DNA of 64,000 nucleotides. Origin: JAXMBN01 sp046349875 (lineage in GTDB: Bacteria; Planctomycetota; Planctomycetia; Pirellulales; Pirellulaceae). The stretch spans positions 124,001 through 188,000 of the forward strand of contig JAXMBN010000004.1 in assembly GCA_046349875.1 (NCBI GenBank), in the 5' to 3' direction. This document shows positions 53,286-61,950 of the stretch, in pieces (the first letter of the stretch is position 1; every line of letters starts with the position of its first letter). The notes under the pieces are model-generated. The model did no database searches, was not told where the DNA came from, and worked only from the letters and a program-made list of their open reading frames with translations. Both the position numbers and the translations under genes were made by a program.

Positions 53286-53912
53286 CTAGTCTTTTTTGCT
53301 GGCCGCAAATTCTTGGATCGGCTTTTCGGGCAACTGAGAAGGATCGTATTTGGCCCCCTTGGCAACCTGGACTACGGTCATGCGAACACGAGTTGGGAAA
53401 AACTTCTCGAAGTCAGGACGTTTGTGAGCGTGTCCTCCTCCACCGCTATCGTCTTTGATGACGAGATCCATTTGTTTGATTCCCTCACTCCAGACGATGG
53501 AATCATTTTCCCAAAATGAGGTCATAGGAACATCTTTTTCATACACCCCTTTTTCTTTATAGATGGCGGTCCCTAGGCAACCATACCCATTCTTTTGACC
53601 GCGATTGGGAATGTAACAGATGCTCCATGTGGTTGGAGCACTTCCATCAGGCTTATCGAGTACTTCCAGTCGAATATGAGCCGTACCATTTCGATAGTCG
53701 ATGGGAGAGGTCCAATCTTTCGGGCGATTGGGATTGATTTGAAGATTGCGAACATAGTAGTGCGACTTGCTAGGCTTCGAATTGTCCGCATCCTCTTTGG
53801 TATAGTTAAACTCGACATCGAACAGTACGAACTGCTGAGCCGATACTTCAAGAGACATACCGACAACGCAAGCCAATCCCAAATACCAAGGCAGCAATCG
53901 TTTCCCAATCAT
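53286..53912 (-). CDS. Exported protein coupled to an ECF sigma factor, function unknown
   Basis: A 208-aa protein with a signal peptide (LLPWYLGLACVVGMSLEVSA, cleavage before QQFVLF). The mature domain looks beta-rich: VLFDVEFNYTKED, HYYVRNLQINPNRPKDW, TAHIRLEVLDKPDG, WSICYIPNRG, VRMTVVQVAKG, with a Gly/His loop (GGGGHAHKRPDF). Its ATG overlaps the sigma-factor TGA (ATGA), so translation is coupled. That suggests a functional link, possibly as sensor, target or output of the sigma factor, but the family is not recognised. Confidence 0.75.
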   Translation of the reverse strand: MIGKRLLPWYLGLACVVGMSLEVSAQQFVLFDVEFNYTKEDADNSKPSKSHYYVRNLQINPNRPKDWTSPIDYRNGTAHIRLEVLDKPDGSAPTTWSICYIPNRGQKNGYGCLGTAIYKEKGVYEKDVPMTSFWENDSIVWSEGIKQMDLVIKDDSGGGGHAHKRPDFEKFFPTRVRMTVVQVAKGAKYDPSQLPEKPIQEFAASKKD

Positions 53913-55693
53913 TGCGATGTTCTTCCTTCTTCGTGATTCAAGTCAACTTCTTGGACATAGACCCATCGTTGCAATGCTAGAGCAAACAAAGGAGCCGCCA
54001 AGCTGACAATGACGATGATGATCGTGAATTCCAGCGGATGGTTCGCAAGGCTCAGCATCCACTGCTGATAACTTTCGGCAGCAACTATTTCTTTTGCGAT
54101 GGCATCGTTGGCATGAGGAGCCACCGCTGCGCCTCCTACAGCGTACTTGGCCGCACAAGCACCGCCACCAAAAGCATAATGATAAGCGAGAGATGCTCCT
54201 CCTGCTGCTGAATTCCATCCGACCGCTCCACCTCCCATGGCATCCCACCCTACTGCTCCTCCACCAAAAGCTTGATGGCCCAACGCAAGACCTCCCATGC
54301 CAATGGCTATTCCAAGCGCTAATCCACCGAGGCTACAGATCCCTGCCGCCATACCACCCAAGGCGATGCCACCCAACGCTAGGCCACCGATTGCAATACC
54401 ACCTCGAGCCATCCCGCCAATCGCCAGCAACACTCCGTCGGCTTGATCGCCAAGCGCTATCCAGCCCCGCGCATGCCCAGGTTGACGCTCCATCCATTCC
54501 GATGAAAGATCGGCGAATTGGATGTCGATCCAAGGAAGTCCGAGCAACCTTTGCTGTGAGCGATATCTCTTTCCGCGATAGACCACTCGTTGTCGATGTG
54601 CATTGGTCCGGCGACTCCAAGGCGAAGGGTTGGGATCGTCTTCAGGCTTGAGTTCTTTGCGAATTTTGATGATCTGTTTCTGGGTTTGTATCGTGAGTCG
54701 TACGGTGTACCCGATGTAGACGAGTAGTGATGCAACCATCAATGGAACGGCAACCTTCCATCCACCTTCGAAGAAGAAATAGCGAGCAGCCACGAGCACC
54801 AACAATGTGAAAACCAATCCGCTCCACAATGATCTCCTTCCGGCGCGTTCGAGCACGAGTCGCTCGGCAAGGGTTGGTGCAAGCAACGCTGGAATCTTGG
54901 TACCTGCATAGGCTCCTGCCAATCCACCCGCCGATCCCAACAAGCCGCCAAGCAATCCACCCAATCCCATCGATGCAGCGATACCTTTGGAGACACCGAG
55001 CATTGTTGCACTGGTTCCAGAAACACTGGCTCCTGCAACGGTGGCTCCTGAAGCGCTTGCGATAGCTTGCTTGGTCAAACCAGAGGCCGTGAGCCCCGCG
55101 ATGGCAGCCATGACACGATGGGTGAATCGCTTGCCAGGTTGGCTTCGCACGAGCACACCTTCTACGGTGGCAGCAATGGAATCACGAATTTGATTGCGTC
55201 CACGACTCAAACGTTGTCGTACCGCATCGACACTGATTTCCAACATCTCAGCCACACGTTCTACCGATTCACCTTGCCGATAATAGAGCACAAGGACATC
55301 GCGATATTCTTGCGGCAGTTTCTCTAAAGTCGACCACACAAGTCTTTGTTCTTCCTCGTGTTCCAATCGCAAGGATGGATCTGCCTCATCCCCAGAGGCG
55401 ATCGAGGTCGATTCGATGGTGATCGGTTGGCGCTGAAATCGGCTAGCGATGCGTTGGGCCATCGTGCATAGCCATCCTGCCAGTCGACGTGGGTCGCGCA
55501 ATTCATGGCGGCCTTTCCATGCGTAAAGAAAAGTCTCTTGCGCAACGTCTTGACTGGTCGTAAAGTCGCCTGTGCGACTGTAGCCGATTGCCGTTAACGC
55601 CCCTTGAAATCGCTCAACCACTTCTTCAAATGCGTTGGGATCATTATGGAGAACGCGTTCCCATAATTTGTCCATTTCGCTGGTCGTTGGCAT
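53909..55693 (-). CDS. ECF sigma factor fused to a C-terminal membrane domain
   Basis: A 594-aa protein. Residues about 5-180 are an ECF sigma factor: region 2 (NAFEEVVERFQG, TSQDVAQETFLYAWKG, RRLAGWLCTMAQRIASR) and region 4 (LEKLPQEYRDVLVLYYRQGESVERVAEML with VDAVRQRLSRGR). Then come a Gly/Ala-rich segment (about 220-275), two membrane helices (about 288-330), a basic stretch, and about 418-500 a run of LAIGGMARGG/LALGG-type Gly repeats, ending in one more helix (EFTIIIVIVSLAAPLFALAL). The fused membrane part probably replaces a separate anti-sigma factor. ATG 55693 has GAGGA 8 nt upstream. It overlaps the following gene by 4 bp. The target regulon is unknown. Confidence 0.92.
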   Translation of the reverse strand: MPTTSEMDKLWERVLHNDPNAFEEVVERFQGALTAIGYSRTGDFTTSQDVAQETFLYAWKGRHELRDPRRLAGWLCTMAQRIASRFQRQPITIESTSIASGDEADPSLRLEHEEEQRLVWSTLEKLPQEYRDVLVLYYRQGESVERVAEMLEISVDAVRQRLSRGRNQIRDSIAATVEGVLVRSQPGKRFTHRVMAAIAGLTASGLTKQAIASASGATVAGASVSGTSATMLGVSKGIAASMGLGGLLGGLLGSAGGLAGAYAGTKIPALLAPTLAERLVLERAGRRSLWSGLVFTLLVLVAARYFFFEGGWKVAVPLMVASLLVYIGYTVRLTIQTQKQIIKIRKELKPEDDPNPSPWSRRTNAHRQRVVYRGKRYRSQQRLLGLPWIDIQFADLSSEWMERQPGHARGWIALGDQADGVLLAIGGMARGGIAIGGLALGGIALGGMAAGICSLGGLALGIAIGMGGLALGHQAFGGGAVGWDAMGGGAVGWNSAAGGASLAYHYAFGGGACAAKYAVGGAAVAPHANDAIAKEIVAAESYQQWMLSLANHPLEFTIIIVIVSLAAPLFALALQRWVYVQEVDLNHEEGRTSQ

Positions 55694-55966
55694 GCTCGAA
55701 TCCTCACAAAAACCAATGAGATCAATCAATTTGTGAGTAAGTGCGTGCAAGACAAAATCTGTGACACCCATACGCTCCAAAAACTGCGATTTCTCGATGA
55801 ATCATACGAAAGGGCCTCCTTCTGAGTGGTTTCATCCTCCGGGTATTCTCGAAATCTCACTTTGTGTCCATCGAAGCCCAAAAAAGAAATCTCACCACAA
55901 CGGCAAACTCAAACGGTATCATGAAGTTGCCTTTCTTCCCACCTATTCCTCTCAGGAGTCCTCGCG

Positions 55967-56923
55967 ATGGATAACAAACCATGCCCTGAATGTCATTCGA
56001 GCTCATGGCATCGCCGAAAGTTTTTGGCGACTACGGCTACGATTGCAGCTCTCCCATTGGCTGCACGAGGCTTGGCGTTCGAGCCCACCAAGAAGAGTCA
56101 AGCGGAAACCTTGGTGGCCGAGTTTCACGCGACGCTCTCGGACAAACAATCCGCAGAGATCTGTCGACCCTTTGCAGATGCATTGCGATCCAAAGTTCAC
56201 GCCAACTGGCATGTTACCAAACCCTTGATCGGTAGCGATTTCTATACCGACAAACAACGAGCCATCCTGGAAAAGATTATTCAATCCTTGACCAGCAAAG
56301 AAGGCATGACCCTTCTTTCCAAGCAAATGGATGACGATGACGGAGGCATGGGAGCGTATAGCGTTGGCATGTTTGGTGATCCTAAGACCGATCAATTCCA
56401 ATGGGTTCTTACGGGACGACATCTCACGTTGCGTGCCGATGGCAACAGTGTACCCAAGACTGCCTTTGGAGGTGGAATGGTGTATGGTCATGGTGAAGAA
56501 TCGAGTCCGTCCGCCAACTTGTTCTATTACCAGACTCAAAAGGTAAACGAGCTCTTTAAAGCACTCGATGAAAAACAATCCAAACAGGCTCTGTTAAAAG
56601 CGATCCCGGCCGAGTCCGATATTCAAATCCGAAAAGGGGAACGCAAAGGGTTGTTGGTTACCGACATGACTGCAGACCAAAAACAGTTGATGCAGGGATG
56701 CCTCAAAACGATCTTGGCCCCCTATCGGCAAGAAGATGGCGATGAAGCGATGAAATTATTGGAAGCCGGTGGAGGGCTCGATGCTCTTCGGATCGCCTTT
56801 TTCCAAGACGAAGATCTCAACAAAGATCAAGTTTGGGATAACTGGCGAATTGAAGGCCCAACCTGCGTGATTCACTTCCGCGGTGCACCGCACGTACACG
56901 CGTATATCAATATCGCATCCTAA
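55967..56923 (+). CDS. DUF3500 family exported protein (Tat signal)
   Basis: A 318-aa protein starting MDNKPCPECHSSSW, then a Tat signal (HRRKFLATTATIAALPLAARG). The mature part matches DUF3500 as found in planctomycetes: KIIQSLTSKEGMTLLSKQMDDD, FGDPKTDQFQWVLTGRHLTLRADG, FGGGMVYGHGEESSP and the ending WRIEGPTCVIHFRGAPHVHAYINI. The family is exported and uncharacterised. Unusually, the leader before the Tat motif has a CPxCH pair that might bind metal or heme before cleavage. The start follows AGGAGTCC about 10 nt upstream. Confidence 0.9.
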   Translation: MDNKPCPECHSSSWHRRKFLATTATIAALPLAARGLAFEPTKKSQAETLVAEFHATLSDKQSAEICRPFADALRSKVHANWHVTKPLIGSDFYTDKQRAILEKIIQSLTSKEGMTLLSKQMDDDDGGMGAYSVGMFGDPKTDQFQWVLTGRHLTLRADGNSVPKTAFGGGMVYGHGEESSPSANLFYYQTQKVNELFKALDEKQSKQALLKAIPAESDIQIRKGERKGLLVTDMTADQKQLMQGCLKTILAPYRQEDGDEAMKLLEAGGGLDALRIAFFQDEDLNKDQVWDNWRIEGPTCVIHFRGAPHVHAYINIAS

Positions 56924-56954
56924 TATCGCCTTTGAATATCGTAGCAACCAACAA

Positions 56955-56995
56955 AAAACGCGTTCCAGGCCCATGCTTGGAACGCGTTTTGTTTT
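56955..56995. terminator. Strong bidirectional terminator
   Basis: AAAACGCGTTCCA pairs with TGGAACGCGTTTT (13 bp) around ggcccatgct, then GTTTT. It separates the convergent DUF3500 and HDOD genes. Confidence 0.95.
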
Positions 56996-57016
56996 GAGTA
57001 CAAGATTCTTCAGCGC

Positions 57017-57919
57017 TTATTTGTTCTCGATCAACCAGTCGTAAAGTGATTTTTCAGGAACAGGTAACTGGAGTAGCGGAGCAAAATCAGCAAAACACGA
57101 ATCGACTTCATGAATAAAGGCACTCGTCATCACGGCGGCGCCGCCGATGCGCATCACGCCAGCGACGAATTGATCTTTTTCATCCCATGCCTGATCGCGG
57201 CAGCTTGGGAGCATGGCTGCGATTGCAATGCAAGCGGCGTCGCGTTTGGGAGGGGTAGCCCCGAGCAATTCATCGAGAGCCGTATGGCGTTCGATCAACA
57301 AAGCAAACTCTTCGGGAAGTCGCCAATTGCGGCAAAGGGCAGCGGCCGCTTCCGCGTGATCCCAACCAAACAGTTCTCGTTCCAGCGAACTCAAACGTAG
57401 GTGTTCTCGATTGCGGCGTTCGATCAAATGTTCGTATTGGTCTGGAAGTCCTTTGAGCAAGATCGGAATCGCCATATCCTGCAACAATGCGGCCGCAAAA
57501 AGATCTTCCGCATTGGCCAACTTGATGGCTCTTCCGAGCGCTCTCGAAAAGACCGCTCGCCGGAGCGAATCTTGCCATAGAGCTTTGAGCTCAAACGCGC
57601 CAAACTTTGGATTGGGGATCAAACTAAAAACCGCGCTCCATAAAGCGAAGTTCTTGATGGTGCGCACGCCAACCAATTGAATGGCCTGGGGCACGCTGGC
57701 GATTTCCCGTGAAAACCCAAAGTAAGACGAATTCACAAATCGGAGCACTTGGCCCAACAATCCGATATCGGCTTCGATCGGACGAGCATATTCCAATGGG
57801 CCATTCGCGGGATCCTGAGCTAACTCGAGGAGTGCCATAGCGCTGGTTGGAAGAGCAGGGATCTGTGTACCCGCAAGAACATCCATTAGTTTTAGCGTTG
57901 ATGCTGGGGCGGAACTCAT
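57017..57919 (-). CDS. HDOD domain protein
   Basis: A 300-aa cytoplasmic protein made of one HDOD domain, an HD-like fold without the usual metal residues. Signature blocks: IPALPTSAMALLELAQDP, IEADIGLLGQVLRFVNSSYFGFSREIASVPQAIQLVGVRTIKNFAL, AEDLFAAALLQDMAIPILLKG, and FGWDHAEAAAALCRNWRLPEEFALLIERHT. HDOD proteins usually act in signalling or regulate other enzymes; no partner domain is fused here. Start ATG at 57919 with MSSAPASTLKLMDVLAG. Monocistronic. Confidence 0.93.
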   Translation of the reverse strand: MSSAPASTLKLMDVLAGTQIPALPTSAMALLELAQDPANGPLEYARPIEADIGLLGQVLRFVNSSYFGFSREIASVPQAIQLVGVRTIKNFALWSAVFSLIPNPKFGAFELKALWQDSLRRAVFSRALGRAIKLANAEDLFAAALLQDMAIPILLKGLPDQYEHLIERRNREHLRLSSLERELFGWDHAEAAAALCRNWRLPEEFALLIERHTALDELLGATPPKRDAACIAIAAMLPSCRDQAWDEKDQFVAGVMRIGGAAVMTSAFIHEVDSCFADFAPLLQLPVPEKSLYDWLIENK

Positions 57920-58237
57920 CCCAAATTTCTCCTAACCCACTTCGATGCGCCGGGCAGCCTACCCAAACTGCCGTGCAGGAACGATGAAGCATGTTCGGAC
58001 GAAATCCCTTTACTGCTTCCTCGATCCCTTCTAGTCACCTTGGAAACTTAGGTCAAAATACCCCTGTTCGCAAACAGATGCCCCCTAAATTCTCGGAGAC
58101 TGGAGACGGTATAATCGGAACGATCGGAATAAAGTAAGGGAATCGCGGGATTCCAGCTTTCCGATTCCCTATCTTTCCCGACTAAAATCAAGAATTCCCC
58201 CAACTTCCTCTCCTCCTAAAAAAGAAGTCGAACCTCT
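57920..58237. promoter_or_regulatory. Promoter/leader region of the DUF6807 gene
   Basis: TATAAT at 58110-58115 is a good -10, without a clear -35. The leader after it can form two mutually exclusive hairpins: GGAATC (58139-58144) with GATTCC (58149-58154), or GGGAATCG (58138-58145) with CGATTCCC (58162-58169). AGAAGTCG before the ATG has little Shine-Dalgarno character. No gene is seen in the 318 bp. Confidence 0.4.
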
Positions 58238-59221
58238 ATGAAACGCATGCTCCTCTGGATGGGTCTTTTGGGTTTGATGAGCGGCAGTGAATTGGTGGCC
58301 CAAACCCCTGCGGGCCAAGCTCCATTCACCATGCAACGGTCCGAAACCAAAATCGATATTTCTCAAGATGGTAAGCCAGTGGCTAGCTACCATGTTCAAA
58401 TGAAAAGCCGTCCTATCGTTTGGCCCATCTATGGGCCCGATGGCGTTCAAATGACTCGCAAGTGGCCGATGTCGGAAGAAGATGCAACGGAGAAGAAAGA
58501 TCACCCGCATCATAAGTCGCTTTGGTTTTCTCATGGCGAAGTCAACGGAAACGATTTTTGGGCCGAACCCAATGGACACGGTAACGTGGTTCATAAGAAG
58601 TTTCGCAGCGCTTCGGTCGATGCCAACAAGGCCCGCATCGAATCGAGCAATGAGTGGGTTGCAGCGAACGGCGATCGGCAATTGTCTGAAGAACGAAGAA
58701 TTACGTTTTCTGGCACGCACGAAAAACGATTGATCGATTGCGAGTTCAAGCTGACGGCCCTAGATCGCGATGTCGTCTTTGGCGATACCAAAGAAGGAAC
58801 CTTTGCGATTCGCGTCGCTGAAACCATGAAGCTCGAGACCAAGCCAGGCGGCACGATCGAGAATGCCAACGGCGAACGCGACAATGCGACCTGGGGTAAA
58901 GTCGCTACTTGGGTCGATTATTCGGGACCAATCGATGGCAAAGCATACGGCGTTGCCATCCTATGCCATCCATCGACCTTCCGTAGCCCAGGCCGATGGC
59001 ACGTTCGTGGGTATGGACTATTCGCACACAACCCGTTTGGTTTGAAAGACTTTGTTGGCAACAAAGATGCAACCGGTGGAGGCTACACGCTTCCCAAGGG
59101 TGAGTCGATCGAATTCCACTATCGACTTGTGTTGCATCGTGGAGATGCCAAGCAAGGTGGAATTGCCGAAGCGTACCAAGCGTATGCAGCAACATCGTTG
59201 GAACCCATCGTTTCCCCTTAG
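58238..59221 (+). CDS. DUF6807/PmoA-like exported protein
   Basis: A 327-aa protein with a signal peptide (MLLWMGLLGLMSGSELVAQ). The mature chain is beta-rich and matches the PmoA-like (DUF6807) family common in planctomycetes: RPIVWPIYGPDGVQMTRKWPM, DHPHHKSLWFSHGEVNGNDFW with the conserved HPHH, DREL-type strands, AYGVAILCHPSTFRSPGRWHVRGYGLFAHNPFG, and SIEFHYRLVLHRGDA. The His-rich DHPHHKSLWFSHG segment may bind a metal or sugar; the biochemical role is not established. Followed by a small hairpin (59249-59264). Confidence 0.9.
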   Translation: MKRMLLWMGLLGLMSGSELVAQTPAGQAPFTMQRSETKIDISQDGKPVASYHVQMKSRPIVWPIYGPDGVQMTRKWPMSEEDATEKKDHPHHKSLWFSHGEVNGNDFWAEPNGHGNVVHKKFRSASVDANKARIESSNEWVAANGDRQLSEERRITFSGTHEKRLIDCEFKLTALDRDVVFGDTKEGTFAIRVAETMKLETKPGGTIENANGERDNATWGKVATWVDYSGPIDGKAYGVAILCHPSTFRSPGRWHVRGYGLFAHNPFGLKDFVGNKDATGGGYTLPKGESIEFHYRLVLHRGDAKQGGIAEAYQAYAATSLEPIVSP

Positions 59222-59248
59222 ATCGATGATGTTGGCTTCATCACAGAC

Positions 59249-59264
59249 AACCCTGACAAGGGTT
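59249..59264 (+). terminator. Short hairpin after the DUF6807 gene
   Basis: AACCCT and AGGGTT pair around gaca, followed by ATTCACTTTT. A weak terminator candidate, 28 bp past the stop and 28 bp before the next start. Confidence 0.4.
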
Positions 59265-59292
59265 ATTCACTTTTAGGCAAGGTTTTCATTGC

Positions 59293-60993
59293 GTGTCGCA
59301 CGAGTCGGAACATCACGAATTGGCATGTCCCCAATGCCACCATCAGTTCAAGGTTCCCTCCATGTTCTTGGGGAAGCGAATCAAGTGCCCAACTTGTGGA
59401 GGCAGCATCAAGGTTTCGGGCATGGCCAGCCCGAAAAAGATTGATGATGATTGGTTGAACCTAGGGTCACCTGCGATTGAAGTGGAATCGATGGCGGCTC
59501 CCGACGCGCAAGAGAAGAAAACGCATACATGGGAGAATCGAAAGAAAGGGACGGTGGCTCCGCCGTCCTTACCTAAGATCGAAGCACCGCATGCAGCTTC
59601 TCCGAACACGCCAAGTGAGACGAAGCTTTCGTCATCCGATCCAAAAACGACTCCCAAGGTCCCCAAGGCGCCGGCAACGACATCAGCATTTCAGGACCCG
59701 CCTGGTTTTGAGGATCCTCAACCGATCGAACAACGAAGCGCTAAAGTCCAGCCGAAAAAGTCTGTGTTCGATGAAGATGATCTCCCTGCCTTGGCACCCG
59801 AAACGCCCAAGCAAGAAGCCGTATGGACTCGCGACCTGATGGAGTTACCGCACGAACCGTCGGCATCCAAGCCCAAGGCTCGCACGCCGTCGCCCCCCAA
59901 AAACCATATCGGTGACTGGGATGATGAACCAGAATTTCGCGTGAAGTGCAAAGTCTGTGGCACGATGCTTTACGCCAAGGAAAGCCAAATCGGAAGCAAG
60001 TTGCAATGCAGCGATTGCCATAGCAGCGTCGTCGTTCCGCCGCCTCCATCGGATTGGAATCGGAAGAAACAACGCGCATCGCATCGCGACCTTGAGAAAG
60101 AAGACGTCTCCTTTGCACCGCTTCCCGGAACCCCAACTCGCCCTGAATCGGTTGTGGAGCGAAACGTCGCTGAAGTATTGGCCAAAGCCGAACGCGAACT
60201 CGACGAAGAAGAGGAAGATGGAATGGAGTCGGCTTATGACTTCGATTCCAAGGGATGGCTTGGCCGTACTTTTTCTTTTCTCTTCGATCCAGGTTTGATG
60301 GGCATCGCCTTAGGGACCGGATTGGTGCTGGCTTGTGTGCTCTTTGCAGGAGGCATGTTTGGGGCGTTGGCCGAACGAACGCAAGGAGCAAGCATCATTC
60401 TTCAAATCTTGGTGTGGGGTGGTGGTGGACTTCCCGTCCTGAGCGTGACACTCGCCAATGGTTTGGCCATCCTTCAGTCTTCAGCCAATCGCTTGAAGAC
60501 CGTTCGCGAATGGCCGCTCTTCAATCCTGCAGATTGGATGGAAGAGAGTTTCTCGATCATCTTGGCCTTTGTCTTTTCCACATTGCCAGGCGCCGTCCTT
60601 GGAAGCATCGCTCAGAACAACAACTATCCACCGATTTTCACTGCGGCCTGCATCATCGCTTCGGTATGGCTTCTTCTCCCAATCTTTCTTTTGAGCATGC
60701 TCGATAATCAGAACATCTTTCAACCATTTTCGATGGATGTCTTTCGTTCCCTATCGCAAAAGCCCGAAGCTTGGGGAGGTTACTATATCATCTCTGCCAT
60801 TGGAGCCTTTTGTGCATGGATGATGGTAACCTTCGCTTTGAGCAACCCGAGCATGGGAACGATCGTCGCTGGCATGACACTTCCTTTGTTGATGTTCTTC
60901 CTTTTTCATCAAATGGGCGTGTTGGCCTCGGTCATTTCCGAGGTTACGAGTCTGGGGTTTGAGGCAGAAGCGAAGCCATCGAATCCTGAGTAA
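59293..60993 (+). CDS. Zinc-ribbon and multi-pass membrane protein
   Basis: A 566-aa protein starting at GTG. Two zinc-ribbon-like modules flank a low-complexity Pro/Ser/Lys/Glu linker: LACPQCHHQFKVPSMFLGKRIKCPTCGG (about 12-40) and CKVCGTMLYAKE to SKLQCSDCHSSVVV (about 219-250), each with paired CxxC. The rest from about 330 has five to six membrane helices (LMGIALGTGLVLACVLFAGG, ILQILVWGGGGLPVL, IILAFVFSTLPGAVLG, IFTAACIIASVWLLLPIFLL, IISAIGAFCAWMMVTFAL, GMTLPLLMFFLF). The ribbons resemble those on planctomycete membrane sensors. Function unknown. Its end overlaps the DUF167 gene by 50 bp, tail to tail. Confidence 0.85.
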   Translation: MSHESEHHELACPQCHHQFKVPSMFLGKRIKCPTCGGSIKVSGMASPKKIDDDWLNLGSPAIEVESMAAPDAQEKKTHTWENRKKGTVAPPSLPKIEAPHAASPNTPSETKLSSSDPKTTPKVPKAPATTSAFQDPPGFEDPQPIEQRSAKVQPKKSVFDEDDLPALAPETPKQEAVWTRDLMELPHEPSASKPKARTPSPPKNHIGDWDDEPEFRVKCKVCGTMLYAKESQIGSKLQCSDCHSSVVVPPPPSDWNRKKQRASHRDLEKEDVSFAPLPGTPTRPESVVERNVAEVLAKAERELDEEEEDGMESAYDFDSKGWLGRTFSFLFDPGLMGIALGTGLVLACVLFAGGMFGALAERTQGASIILQILVWGGGGLPVLSVTLANGLAILQSSANRLKTVREWPLFNPADWMEESFSIILAFVFSTLPGAVLGSIAQNNNYPPIFTAACIIASVWLLLPIFLLSMLDNQNIFQPFSMDVFRSLSQKPEAWGGYYIISAIGAFCAWMMVTFALSNPSMGTIVAGMTLPLLMFFLFHQMGVLASVISEVTSLGFEAEAKPSNPE

Positions 60994-61243
60994 CACCGAA
61001 GATAGCGATCGTCTTCTGACGGTTGGTATGTCCACGTACGATCGCTAGTTGACTCTTAGATAATCGCCATTGCTTGGCCAATAAATCGATGACGGCATCG
61101 TTGGCCTTGCCCCCTTCAGCGATTTGTGTGACCGCGATTTTTAGTCGCTCAGCGTGCTCGCCTACAATGCTGTTGCGTTTGGCGCCTGGCTGAACATAAA
61201 CATCTAAATGGACGCCATCCTCAACGAGTCTCATTCCAATCAC
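60944..61243 (-). CDS. DUF167 (YggU/UPF0235) family protein
   Basis: A 99-aa protein with the DUF167 core: RLVEDGVHLDVYVQPGAKRNSIVGEHAERLKIAVTQIAEGGKANDAVIDLLAK, SKSQLAIVRGHTNRQKTIAI. The fold is small and alpha/beta; function unknown, though family members often sit beside yggS. I chose the GTG at 61243, which overlaps the TGA of yggS (GTGA) and has GAAGGG 8 nt upstream; the ATG at 61234 is an alternative. The 3' end overlaps the zinc-ribbon gene on the opposite strand. Confidence 0.88.
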   Translation of the reverse strand: MIGMRLVEDGVHLDVYVQPGAKRNSIVGEHAERLKIAVTQIAEGGKANDAVIDLLAKQWRLSKSQLAIVRGHTNRQKTIAIFGVTQDSMASLLPQTPDS

Positions 61244-61950
61244 GTTAACAGCCCTTCGAAAAGGCAAGAGCCTAGTCGAATCAAGGTAGCCCCTTCGGCG
61301 ATTGCCTCGACAAAGTCACCACTCATCCCCATCGATAGCACTGGAAGGGGATGCTGATTTCGCTCAGCCAATTGATCCCTTAAGACTCGAACAGAAGCGA
61401 ACTCGGCTCGAGCTTGATCGCTTGTTCCCTGGAGGCTTGCCATCGCCATTACCCCAACGATCTCCAGGTGAGGTAGGGCCAGTCCGCGATCGAGGATCGC
61501 CATAGCTTCATCGGGACTGGCGCCCGTCTTGCTTGCATCTTGCGTCACGTTCACTTCGATGAGGAGTCGAGTCCTCTTTGAAAGGGACTCCGCATCGATT
61601 GCAATCTGTTCGAGCAGACGAAGGCTATCAACGGAATGAATGAGTTCAACGAGCGGCAAGGTGCGTTTGACCTTGTTTCGTTGAAGGTGGCCGATGAGAT
61701 GCCATTGAGCGTCGGGAAGTGCAGGGGCCTTCGACCAAATATTTTGTGGACGGCTTTCACCCAAGTCGCAGCACCCTGCATCGTAAAGATGTTTGGTGAG
61801 AACCGCATCCACATACTTGGTCACTCCAACGATGGTGACCGATCCCATCTCGCGATTCGATCGCATACAGGCGTCGGCAACTTTCTCTACCGTTCGTTGC
61901 CAGTTACTTTGGATGCGATCGAAAGGGGATGGTGATTCCAACATCATCAA
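61240..61950 (-). CDS. yggS: YggS/PLPBP family pyridoxal-phosphate homeostasis protein
   Basis: A 236-aa PLP-binding protein that helps control vitamin B6 and amino-acid balance. Motifs: VTIVGVTKYVDAVLTKHLYDAG with the PLP Lys in VGVTKYV, DLGESRPQNIWSKAPAL, WHLIGHLQRNKVKRTLP, LIEVNVTQDASKTGAS, GVMAMASL, LSMGMSGDFVEAIAEGATLIRLGSCLF. The residue after the VGVTK Lys and the SMGMSGD phosphate loop are as in the family. The ATG overlaps the stop of the upstream 629-aa gene (ATGA) and its own stop overlaps the DUF167 start, so three genes are translated as a coupled operon. Confidence 0.95.
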   Translation of the reverse strand: MMMLESPSPFDRIQSNWQRTVEKVADACMRSNREMGSVTIVGVTKYVDAVLTKHLYDAGCCDLGESRPQNIWSKAPALPDAQWHLIGHLQRNKVKRTLPLVELIHSVDSLRLLEQIAIDAESLSKRTRLLIEVNVTQDASKTGASPDEAMAILDRGLALPHLEIVGVMAMASLQGTSDQARAEFASVRVLRDQLAERNQHPLPVLSMGMSGDFVEAIAEGATLIRLGSCLFEGLLT

